Notes under the pieces: model-generated
Database searches by the model: none
What the model was told of the DNA's origin: nothing
The model's input: only the letters and a program-made list of their open reading frames with translations
Position numbers and translations under genes: made by a program
Source: Chlamydiota bacterium
Lineage (GTDB): Bacteria; Chlamydiota; Chlamydiia; Chlamydiales; RGXB01
Length of the DNA stretch: 34,591 bases
NCBI GenBank assembly: GCA_010031885.1
Contig: RGYU01000008.1
Span: forward strand, 1 to 34,591
Reading direction: 5' to 3'
Shown here: positions 9,401 through 17,022 of the stretch, piece by piece
How positions within the stretch are numbered: position 1 is the first letter of the stretch
Layout of the letters: the number at the start of each line of letters is the position of its first letter

Positions 9401-12252
9401 GATTTCTGATCTTTAAGGCGATCTAAAAATAAGATCAGCGGGTCCATCTCTTTTTTGGAAAGATTACCAAGCTGTTTTACGAAATATTTCACTAAGTAGT
9501 CTAGCTGTTTATCTGTCAGACAATCGACTAAACTAAAAAGCCTTAGAATGAGGGATCGGTCTAGCTCCTTTTTTTGGGAGATAAGATAGTCCCAGTTAAA
9601 GCAGCTCAACCAATCTTTATTATTTTCGAAAAGGTTTTCTATAAAAATTAGCCTCTTTTCATCAATAAAATGCCCTTTTTTTATAGAGGATGATATCAAA
9701 CGTCTCGCTTGTGCTGTTTGCTGATCCTTAAGTAAAAAATCAACTCTAGTTTCCAGGTCTTTATGACTTAAGGTTGGGGTAAAGCTTGCCAGAAATACCG
9801 CATCCTCGTGAGGAAATTTTGTCCAAATATCCGATTCAAAAATCGGTGAAAAAAGATCATATTGGCACGCCTGACCTATTAATCCTTTCTTTAAGGACTG
9901 GTAGTGTTTAAAAATTTGTTCCGGTGTAAGCCTACCCCTTAAAAAAGCGCGAAAAAGAATTTCTTCGTCAAAATCATTTTCAAAAGTCTCTAAAGTGACT
10001 AGTCTTTCGCGGATCCTCTCTCTTACGGATTCCTTTTCTATGTTTGGAAGGTTTGACCTTAAAAAATTCAAGTAATCGGTATTGGCGTAAAACGTTTCAC
10101 TAATTTTTAGATCTTGATCAAAAGGGAAAGTCATATAGCCTTGCTCTAAACCAGCGGGATAATTTTTTTTCAAAAATTCAAAATAACGACCATCCTCGAG
10201 CACCCCCTTGGATCCCACCATAAAAAATTCCAAAGATTTAGCAGGTTCAGAAAAAATCTTTTGTTGTAATACCGGTAAAACAATCGATTGCAACTCTTTA
10301 GGAAAGGTTTTGAGCTCATTTTTCAGCCTACTAAGGTCAGAATCCACAAAAAAATGAATATCTCTGACTTTTTGACAAAGCCCACCTAATGTTGTAGTCT
10401 CTGAAACATGTCCAACTTCAAAGTCTTTTTCAAAAAGATAATAGAATACTGATATCAGCCGATTTTTATTGTGGGCAAATCGTTCTATTTTTAAACCCGT
10501 TAAAGCCTTCAAAACGTGATCTTCACAAAAATCAAGTAAAACTTTATAGGCCATAGGAATCGGTTTATTTTCGACGTAATCCAAATAGGTCTCCAACGAA
10601 AACCAATAGGTTTTTTTTACGTCCAGCTCTAAAAACGGATGTATTTCTTCTTTTAAAAAGGCTTTTTGCCAAAATTCAATTTTTATGGGCTTATGGTCTA
10701 AATCCTGATGAAAATAGTCTTTGAATCGGCTCGCCCAAAGGGGATGTTTGCAAACGGCACTCAGGGCTAAATCTGAAAAATACTCTGCATTTAATTGTTT
10801 GAGATGCTCCAGAAGAGTTGCCAAAGGGAAATTCTCTCTGCATAATAGGCGCTCTAATAACCTATCTTGAAAAGGATTTTTACCCTCCGTTTCCATTAAA
10901 ATCTTATGTAATAGAATGAGATCTTTAAACGAAATCTGATCGATATTCTTTTTTAAGGAATGAAGTAAAATTTCCCACTCCTTTTTTGTAGCCCCCTTTT
11001 TTTTCAGTATAAGGGTGATCTGATATTCCAAGGTGCTCTGTTTAAAGATCTCAAAAGCCTCACCTTCTTTCATATCCTGCAAGAATGTCGCTAGTCGTCC
11101 CTTAAAACATTCGTGCTCATCTAATCCTCGGGATAAAAAGAGATTATTTAGGATTGTTCTCCTGGATGCGCTCTCTTCTTTGGTCTTAGCTCGCACCCAA
11201 AACTGAAGAAGATCAAAAAAATCGGATTCGGATAGCTGACCATTTTTCAGGATACAAAGAACCATATCATAAAATGTTCCACTAATGAAAAAACTTTTAT
11301 CATCAAAACAAAAATAACCTAGCGATTCTACAAAAGGGGTATTTGCTTGTAATGCCCCTAAAAATAAACTATCTCTTTCGTTAAAAAGATCTAATTGAGT
11401 CCTTTCACGCATGAGTTGCACTACAACGCTAAGGTAAGCATCATGAACTCCCTTTTTTTGCAAAAGGGAATGGATATTCATCAAAAAAAGTTCTTCATTT
11501 ACTTGGGTGTGCCCAAACAAAAATAGCCTTAGACTTCTATCGAACTGATCCCTTGTCTCGAATTGTGCCATGAGTGAATTTAAGGACTGTTCTAATAGGA
11601 TCGGCTCGAATGTCCAACCATGGGTAATTTTTGATAGAGCTCTGTAGCCAAACCCCTCAGCTTGTTCAGGATTTGTAAGATTTAGCCGCTTGTTGACATT
11701 ACAATCGATCACATATCTCAAACTCTCAGGGCTTCTAGGCAACTTAGCACCTGGGATTAATGTCGCCACCGACCTCGGGTTTAGGAGTATTGCTAATGCG
11801 TCAGCATCAAAAAGGTGAGTTGGTTTATCAAGCGTAGGAAATTTAATATCTACGTCACCAAAAGAGATCAAATTGTGTTTATAATTCACCCGAATCTCAG
11901 CATTACTTACCCCTTTAGCGACGAGAAAAGGGATAATGTGATCCACAAATTGCTGAAAATTTATGATGCTGTTAAAAATAGCAAGGTCAAAATCACCTTT
12001 CACAGAAAGGCCCACGATGGATCGCTCTGCACTTCCGCCAACCAGGTACAACTCATAGTAACCCTGCTGCTTAAGAATAAAATGCAAAAAAGAGACCAGC
12101 TCCTTCTTTGTAATCAAGGATTGTCCTACTCTCTCGTCCATCAGGGCGTTTAAACGGTAGATACTCTCCCCGATAAGAGGCGCGAAACATTTGATTTCAA
12201 ATGGTACCGGTCCTAAACACGGCTCGCTATAACTATTATAGTAGATGCTCAA
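6478..12252 (-). CDS. Giant 1924-residue protein with TENT5/FAM46-like nucleotidyltransferase domain and helical solenoid-like region
   Basis: This is a second paralogue of the partial gene at 1-4952. The start is a TTG at 12252 with AGGAA 7 bases upstream; the next in-frame Met is residue 38. The catalytic signature is complete: VGGSAERS (GG at 72-73), GDFDL (D87, D89) and VDIK (D135). LFDADAL follows at 147-153. The segment TNPEQAEGFGYRALSK (193-208) closely resembles the NPEE-x-x-GGG segment of TENT5 enzymes. From about residue 240 to the end the sequence is continuous amphipathic helices with many Leu, Phe, Lys and Glu, most like an ARM/HEAT- or TPR-type solenoid, but I see no fixed repeat. 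No signal peptide or convincing membrane segment is seen. It converges with the kinase-like gene ending at 6431 (46 bases between) and diverges from the gene at 12471. The enzymatic class is likely; the target is unknown. A secreted effector or an RNA-modifying enzyme are both possible. Confidence 0.75.
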   Translation of the reverse strand: MSIYYNSYSEPCLGPVPFEIKCFAPLIGESIYRLNALMDERVGQSLITKKELVSFLHFILKQQGYYELYLVGGSAERSIVGLSVKGDFDLAIFNSIINFQQFVDHIIPFLVAKGVSNAEIRVNYKHNLISFGDVDIKFPTLDKPTHLFDADALAILLNPRSVATLIPGAKLPRSPESLRYVIDCNVNKRLNLTNPEQAEGFGYRALSKITHGWTFEPILLEQSLNSLMAQFETRDQFDRSLRLFLFGHTQVNEELFLMNIHSLLQKKGVHDAYLSVVVQLMRERTQLDLFNERDSLFLGALQANTPFVESLGYFCFDDKSFFISGTFYDMVLCILKNGQLSESDFFDLLQFWVRAKTKEESASRRTILNNLFLSRGLDEHECFKGRLATFLQDMKEGEAFEIFKQSTLEYQITLILKKKGATKKEWEILLHSLKKNIDQISFKDLILLHKILMETEGKNPFQDRLLERLLCRENFPLATLLEHLKQLNAEYFSDLALSAVCKHPLWASRFKDYFHQDLDHKPIKIEFWQKAFLKEEIHPFLELDVKKTYWFSLETYLDYVENKPIPMAYKVLLDFCEDHVLKALTGLKIERFAHNKNRLISVFYYLFEKDFEVGHVSETTTLGGLCQKVRDIHFFVDSDLSRLKNELKTFPKELQSIVLPVLQQKIFSEPAKSLEFFMVGSKGVLEDGRYFEFLKKNYPAGLEQGYMTFPFDQDLKISETFYANTDYLNFLRSNLPNIEKESVRERIRERLVTLETFENDFDEEILFRAFLRGRLTPEQIFKHYQSLKKGLIGQACQYDLFSPIFESDIWTKFPHEDAVFLASFTPTLSHKDLETRVDFLLKDQQTAQARRLISSSIKKGHFIDEKRLIFIENLFENNKDWLSCFNWDYLISQKKELDRSLILRLFSLVDCLTDKQLDYLVKYFVKQLGNLSKKEMDPLILFLDRLKDQKSFLENIVLSLLQNTGLITEMDPRLFRYFEEIISTIKTKKHLYEPLRFQLLVQRPQDSLLECISSKELIELMKLDHSLVNPLLLFRIIKGRLEVNKIADLIKQSQCSKEILTALIESSQAYKLSFDLKKDLFILGAKNGVFIELMGEDWGFASHITWEDYKMNKDAVDLLLQNHPQIQEIYLKFVLFAFERQDFDRTIFPNLCLMLPSYPLEVSHAKILMDKAKEATVIPTSYLLLLLRMGFHFEEHLITLQTLHLLIKIPNFETHVSSNFWNIQSKTNQAQSLGICQTSECLETQIIKSHNLRSICWAMEEAKEKGQQAPGVQSAKEIIQFFWKKDFYHGIDQFQVADYIDLFAPDSIEVAFVDLTREIQFFIDKGENLKKEDLDRKNALDLLLQDFLKKNQIECRLEMTFKIWDMLQRLASVPFKNDQISNPLMKELNDFLLMKLGAVKFLALQTSGALHKLSLENHSVASNLSNKFLDYLENIIMQILPGLQHVGSFCGGIKHLIEEPALPLFQPSKNMVNLQILLHLSYRFFKDQSKEENDALMLRSLIPPLVKGLKEAFERKEYDRKNFAELHFIITNMPEYTHFIQKDELKIFIDLALVLMEVTIREDLEHLKTEIAEFWSIFKDTVIILEPGYGFNDGDETKRKWIQTLLKIAPDDPSLVAMQQHLAPRGMEYTLLDAINLPSFERLLIENLLTVPIELRMTIFLSFIEKFQSRLTYNEEDFTMKKVQSNMLVLNTIGRKLRSDEFLELLGLNVSENSVQKQMLYQTYFELIFKNEHAIEVSQGSSSILYELSLLMDQYLLFLDPSFDKVYLLESIIKPFIRCHKIVLNPKKTLEGAYLTEDEVAQTVNRWVQKLTFFVANSIRNFPSFQMIDIERANREMIRTLCQTELQIEEIRSLLKVFYLYKRRTVVGMVTRLNQGLSLDANTARDLQDICRIFLECFRYLGRTGYKFQRQDLEELKLLKKFCS

Positions 12253-12282
12253 AGGACCGTTCCTCGCAAAAAATTCTCGGGC

Positions 12283-12291
12283 ATTTTAGCA
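12283..12291 (-). promoter_or_regulatory. Extended -10 promoter element for the 1924-residue protein gene
   Basis: Read on the minus strand this is TGCTAAAAT, an extended -10 (TGn followed by TAAAAT). The predicted start near 12276 gives a leader of about 24 bases containing the AGGAA ribosome-binding site. No clear -35 is visible, because the spacer is dominated by T runs (8 bases at 12299-12306). Confidence 0.4.
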
Positions 12292-12391
12292 TATCTTTAA
12301 AAAAAACAAAAAATTAAAAAAAATGACTATTAAGAATGAATCAAAAAAAGTTCAATCTGAATTCAATCAATTTTTGCAATTTAAGTTAAGG

Positions 12392-12409
12392 TTCAGTAAA
12401 TTTACTGAA
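12392..12409. promoter_or_regulatory. Perfect 18-bp palindrome, candidate operator
   Basis: TTCAGTAAATTTACTGAA is its own reverse complement over all 18 bases. It lies in the 218-base divergent region between the genes starting at 12252 and 12471, 62 bases upstream of the latter's ATG. Perfect even palindromes of this length are typical of binding sites for dimeric helix-turn-helix regulators. No regulator gene is adjacent, so the binding protein is unknown. Confidence 0.5.
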
Positions 12410-12470
12410 AGGAAATTTTTTACTCATTGAAAAGGGCTCATATTAAACTTTCTACTTGGGGTAAATTTGC

Positions 12471-13379
12471 ATGCTATCGGTAAAATTTGTGGACGTATTT
12501 TTATCGCAATTTTACGAGTCAAATCCTATCCCCTCTTTTGCCAAAATCACTAAGCGAAATGATTCTGATCCAATCATTTTGAAAGATTTACCTGATGTTT
12601 TTGAGGGTATCTACAATAGTTCGTTTGTTTTGACACTGGCTAATGAAGATTTGAGAGCTTTTGACTGGCAGGCCATTTTACATAAACCAATTTGCCGTTA
12701 TGGTCTTTTGATGGATCTTCCGCCGATCACTTTTCCCATTCAAAAACAAACAGAAAGAAGGGGCCTAACCTCACAAAATCAAACGCTTTATGTTTTAGGT
12801 GAAATGGGCGAAAATCTGCAAAGAAAAATGGCTCGCAAGCTTGTACATTACGCAGCTGCAGTGGGCCTGGCTCGCCTCTCTTTTGAAAACTTTAGAGTTT
12901 TGGAAAAAGGCTACCAATGGGGGCTGGTTTGTTTTGATCCGAAAATTTTCCAAAACCCCGATGCAAAGCATTCGATAGAGACGACAACCAGAATCTTAGC
13001 GGTTTCTTTGATGAGGGGACTTTCGGCAACTGCCCCTAATGGAAAAAACCCCTATCTAAAACTGGAGCCGGTTGATCCTAAAATTTCCCCATTTTTTGAT
13101 GAACTGAAAGCGCTTTACAAGCAGTCTATACGCTATAGCTTCACCAAAATCTTTTTGAGTATAATAAGTATTGGCATTTTGCCTGCTTACTACGCGATCC
13201 GTTCTGCAGTCATCTGTTATAAAATTCAAAATCTTACGAAAAAATTAGAAAAAGAAACCCTTGTAAAAGACCTTTTTTTGAAACAAAGACGCAAGATCTG
13301 CAAAATTTCAAAACAAATACAAAAATTGGTTGGTGATACAGCCGTGATTTCATCTGAATCACAGTTTATGAGATGTTGA
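12471..13379 (+). CDS. Degenerate kinase-like paralogue with C-terminal membrane segment and coiled tail
   Basis: A 302-residue protein starting at ATG 12471, with a modest GGGG sequence about 11 bases upstream. It parallels the 432-residue protein at 5133. Both have a similar N-terminus (MLSVKFVDVF against MTLSFSDIFF). The catalytic-loop-like stretch is LARLSFENFRV and the metal-Asp-like stretch is LVCFDPKIF. A hydrophobic segment at about 226-248 is followed by a charged helix of about 45 residues, and both proteins end in Cys. Key residues are lost: the position of catalytic Asp is Arg135, although N140 and D156 remain, and the stretch that would carry the ATP-binding Lys is missing. If the family is kinase-like, this member is probably a pseudokinase or binding partner. 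It is divergent from the giant gene at 12252, and its 3' end overlaps the convergent gene at 13366 by 14 bases. Confidence 0.6.
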   Translation: MLSVKFVDVFLSQFYESNPIPSFAKITKRNDSDPIILKDLPDVFEGIYNSSFVLTLANEDLRAFDWQAILHKPICRYGLLMDLPPITFPIQKQTERRGLTSQNQTLYVLGEMGENLQRKMARKLVHYAAAVGLARLSFENFRVLEKGYQWGLVCFDPKIFQNPDAKHSIETTTRILAVSLMRGLSATAPNGKNPYLKLEPVDPKISPFFDELKALYKQSIRYSFTKIFLSIISIGILPAYYAIRSAVICYKIQNLTKKLEKETLVKDLFLKQRRKICKISKQIQKLVGDTAVISSESQFMRC

Positions 13380-16300
13380 AAAGCTTCAGCGATACATTCA
13401 TCTCTTTAGCAGCTTGTTTAAAAAGGGCCTTTTTATCCTCATTGCTCTCTTGTGTCGAAAAACCCATGAAATTTTTGAATAGGTTGGCTCCTAATTCTTT
13501 AAAGGATAATCTGACTTCTTTCGAGATAGTGGCGCCTTGCAGTGCTAGGGAGGCTTCGCAATACTTTTCTTTTAGTTTGAATAATAGTTCGCACTTTACA
13601 CTATTGTCTTCAAAGCTAAGGAGAGATGTCAACAAACTTTGTGCGTTTGATAGCAATTCTTCGTAGGTATCCTCTTTTTCGACTGCAACAATATCTTTAA
13701 TCCCAATCATTGCATCAAAGATAATATCGATCAAAAATGTAAGATGTTCCATCGAACATTTTAAAGGTGCGTGCTCTTGATAAGCTAAGATAATCTGTGC
13801 TATACTGCTTTTTAACCCCCCTATAGATACATCAAATTCTTCATCTTGAATGATTGAAAGAAGGCTAAGTCTGTTTTTATGCTGGAACACCATTGCATCG
13901 TAAAAAATTTCTAATATCAAAGGCATATGGATTGTTTTATCTTTTTCGGACATCGTCATGAACGTTAAGATAAGGGTCAAGTAAGCATCCACTAAAAGGC
14001 TGATTTGTTCCTGACCAAGCTCGGCTTTTTGCGAATCGCACCCATAATCATCAAACAGACGTTGATTGAGGATCCCCATCGCAACCAGAGACTCTAGGCA
14101 GCTTTTCTGTGGTAAAATAAAATCGGAGTGGATTTTAGCCATCAGGGCAGCAAAGCTTTTAGGACTACGCGTTGAAGAGGTTGCGGCCTTTAAAACTAGT
14201 GAATCCTGGGGCATCACTTCAAGTCCAAATTTGCCTCTGGCACCAGCCATCCAATCTAGAACGTCTCTATTTTTTCCATCAAAAACAACCTGCGTCATCA
14301 TCGTCACTAAACGTTTAATTCTTGCACCACTGGTTGGGTGACTGGCAAGAAAAGGATATGATTTGGCCAAGCCTTCAAAAAAGGTTAAAAAAATCCTTTC
14401 ATAACTATACGTATTACCCTTCTTAACACCCTCGTATAAGAAATTTGCGAGTAAATCAAAGTATTCCAAAGAGACCTTTGGCGAAACTTCGGCCATTTCC
14501 ACAGCCAAAGAAAGTAGATCTTCTAATCGAACGTTGATCGTTTCAAAATTTGTCGTAGTGGTTAAAATCTCATTAAAAGTACGGATAGCCTCTTTTTCAT
14601 CAATAGGGCAGAATCGAAAAATTTTTGGGATTACAAGCTTGTGATCCAAATCTTTAGATTGCAACATCTGCTTCAAACTATTCGTAAAAAAGGGTGTTGA
14701 TAACGGGCTAATCTCTTTGGAAAACCGTGAGCTTATTGGGCTTTTTAAAATGCCCCTAAATTCATTGATCGGAGTTGAAGCTGCCGATTTAGTTGAGTAA
14801 AACTTGAGCAAAACCAATTTGATCCAGTCTGGGTAATTTTGCTCCTCATCGGAAGGAAAAGTTCTAAATAAGACTAAACAAGTCTCTGTAGGAATCTCGT
14901 CCAAGGAGAGAAGGAGGTTCCCTAATTTTTCAAAAAGCTTAGGGCAAACTAGCTGATCCTCCTGTCGTTCTATAATTTTTGCAAGCATTTCCCCTTCGAA
15001 AGGGTCTAGTCGCTTTTTATCCTTAATCATAAAGCCGAAAAACCAGATTAAAGACTCTGTTGAAACGCCATCTAAATTTTTTAAATCCAGTAATTCTCGA
15101 GCGTCTCTTTTATGGAGTGTCTTAAAAAGTTGTCTGTCGATGATGAAGGTATTTCTAAAAGAGGGACTAAGGGCGTTAAGCCGATTTTTAAGCGCTTTTG
15201 GATCGATTGATGACAGACAAATGCTTATGCGCTCATTAACTAGGTCGAGAAAGGGATCAAACTGTCGTTGAGTAAACGATTGAGAATCTAGCGCCTCTAG
15301 CAACTCATCAAAAGATAGGTCAAAGATAGCCGATTTGACATGCTCCATCGGAAAGGCTTGCAAAACCGAAAACAATTTTTTTTCAAATATTTTTTTAGCT
15401 AAACAGGGCACAAGCATGCTATCAAGACTCTCTAGGGCCTTCAAGCAAACAGATCGATTTTCCTCGTTTGCCAATTCCTCCTCGAGAATTTCTATAGCCC
15501 TCATCCCTTCGATTGTTTTTTCTTGAATCCACTGTAGCTTTTTGATCGCAGGTAAATGACTGATTCCAACCTTCTTTAAAAGACCACATCGCACTTTATG
15601 CAATAAAGTTTGATCTATTTTAAGAGAACAAAGGACATCATCCAAAAGCAAAAGGGAGGGATCCAATTGCGTAGCTTCTTTGTCTTTTAAAAGGATGGAG
15701 AGTGTGAGGACAAGATCTGTGTTTTCAAAAGATGTTTTTTTGACAAGACAATCTAGAACACCTGCAATCGCATTTTGTTTTTTTGTTGGATCAACTCCAT
15801 GGATAAAGCTCTGAATGATGATTACTTGCTCCTCCAAAGTTACAAGACCTTTGGTCATGCAATAATCCAGGCAATCGAATAATCTGGGATACTCCCCTTT
15901 TTGGAGACGGCAAATGAGATCTAGGCAAGATTCTTTATTTGTAGAGAGTGTTTCAAGGATCTGCTGATGCTCCGTAAAAGAGCGCAAAAAGACCCCTTTT
16001 GAGGTTTGGATGTCTAAACATTCATTTAGTTTTAGATTGCTTTCCTCCTTTAGGAGCGTAAGAAGAGTATTTCCATAGTGATTTGGAGGGAGTAATTTTT
16101 GTAAAATTTCTCTTACCAAAACCGTCTCAGGACTTTCAGGCAATTTTTCTAAAAAAGTTTCTAGATTGGATCGATAGATTTGTTGTTTTTCCGAGCGGAC
16201 ATGTCCCATAAGGTAAAAACCAAGCTCGCGTTGAAACGTTTCTGGGTTATATTTTTCTGTCATGAGATGGCCAGCTACTGTATCAATAATCTCCTTGCTA

Positions 16301-17022
16301 CAAGTAAAACCTTTGGTCATACAGTCGACAACCCGAAAGATTGCTTTTCGGGATGAGCTGGGGTCGCTTATGATCAGTCTCTTCCCCGTTAAAGCACTCA
16401 TCGCCCGTGCAAACCCGTCGTGATCTATCCCAGTCTGTGCCCATGGAACGGTCGATAAAAAACCACCTATCTTTTTTTTATCGGTATAATGCAAAGGGAC
16501 ACACAATGCATCGTGGTCAAATAGATGTGTCCGGTCGCACGAGGCTACAAACTTGAAATCCAGCATCTTTGATTCCATGGATTGATGGACACAGTTCAAG
16601 CGAACATATTTTTTCAATTGCTCATGGCCGATTTGAAAGTTTTTCAAAAAAAATCCGTGAACAAGGCTTATAAAATATTCAGGTTGGGGCTTTTCTTCAA
16701 AAAATAAAGCTAGATCGACATCGTTCAACTCTTTATCGACAACAATCGATTGGGCAGCACCACCAATCAGTTCCGGTTGCCAGCCTTGATCAAAAATATA
16801 TCGAACGAAATCTCTCAGCTGAAAGCTTAGGGGGTGAAGAGGACTTGATTCATCTAAAGGTCTCATTTCGATTGTTGTTTTTAAAAGCTCTTTCAATTTG
16901 AAAGTCTGATGCCCATTTAAAGGTTGGGTATAAATAAGCCGGACCTCATCAGGTTGACCATCCAAAATATCCGGAAAAAATGGGCTAGCATCGATATTAA
17001 AGCCGTTCGTAGATTTCAACAT
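13366..17022 (-). CDS. 1218-residue protein with TENT5/FAM46-like nucleotidyltransferase domain and helical region
   Basis: This is the third and shortest paralogue. The start ATG at 17022 lies inside the end of the RlmI-like gene (shared bases ATGTTGA), with GGTGG 7 bases upstream, which implies translational coupling. The catalytic signature is complete: LIGGAAQS (GG at 87-88), NDVDLALF (D101, D103) and MLDFKFV (D155). THLFDHDAL follows at 165-173 and FRVVDCMTKGF at 229-239. LDFKFV followed by FDHDAL is very like ELKFVD followed by FSVDSF in animal TENT5 proteins. The remaining 950 residues are predicted helical with no recognised domain. Unlike its two paralogues it has no divergent kinase-like partner at its 5' end; the 302-residue kinase-like gene is at its 3' end and convergent. 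The product's target is unknown. Confidence 0.75.
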   Translation of the reverse strand: MLKSTNGFNIDASPFFPDILDGQPDEVRLIYTQPLNGHQTFKLKELLKTTIEMRPLDESSPLHPLSFQLRDFVRYIFDQGWQPELIGGAAQSIVVDKELNDVDLALFFEEKPQPEYFISLVHGFFLKNFQIGHEQLKKYVRLNCVHQSMESKMLDFKFVASCDRTHLFDHDALCVPLHYTDKKKIGGFLSTVPWAQTGIDHDGFARAMSALTGKRLIISDPSSSRKAIFRVVDCMTKGFTCSKEIIDTVAGHLMTEKYNPETFQRELGFYLMGHVRSEKQQIYRSNLETFLEKLPESPETVLVREILQKLLPPNHYGNTLLTLLKEESNLKLNECLDIQTSKGVFLRSFTEHQQILETLSTNKESCLDLICRLQKGEYPRLFDCLDYCMTKGLVTLEEQVIIIQSFIHGVDPTKKQNAIAGVLDCLVKKTSFENTDLVLTLSILLKDKEATQLDPSLLLLDDVLCSLKIDQTLLHKVRCGLLKKVGISHLPAIKKLQWIQEKTIEGMRAIEILEEELANEENRSVCLKALESLDSMLVPCLAKKIFEKKLFSVLQAFPMEHVKSAIFDLSFDELLEALDSQSFTQRQFDPFLDLVNERISICLSSIDPKALKNRLNALSPSFRNTFIIDRQLFKTLHKRDARELLDLKNLDGVSTESLIWFFGFMIKDKKRLDPFEGEMLAKIIERQEDQLVCPKLFEKLGNLLLSLDEIPTETCLVLFRTFPSDEEQNYPDWIKLVLLKFYSTKSAASTPINEFRGILKSPISSRFSKEISPLSTPFFTNSLKQMLQSKDLDHKLVIPKIFRFCPIDEKEAIRTFNEILTTTTNFETINVRLEDLLSLAVEMAEVSPKVSLEYFDLLANFLYEGVKKGNTYSYERIFLTFFEGLAKSYPFLASHPTSGARIKRLVTMMTQVVFDGKNRDVLDWMAGARGKFGLEVMPQDSLVLKAATSSTRSPKSFAALMAKIHSDFILPQKSCLESLVAMGILNQRLFDDYGCDSQKAELGQEQISLLVDAYLTLILTFMTMSEKDKTIHMPLILEIFYDAMVFQHKNRLSLLSIIQDEEFDVSIGGLKSSIAQIILAYQEHAPLKCSMEHLTFLIDIIFDAMIGIKDIVAVEKEDTYEELLSNAQSLLTSLLSFEDNSVKCELLFKLKEKYCEASLALQGATISKEVRLSFKELGANLFKNFMGFSTQESNEDKKALFKQAAKEMNVSLKLFNIS

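Noticed and set aside
11815-12153. Plus-strand open frame of 112 codons
   Set aside because: It is antisense to the conserved nucleotidyltransferase domain, with no ribosome-binding site.
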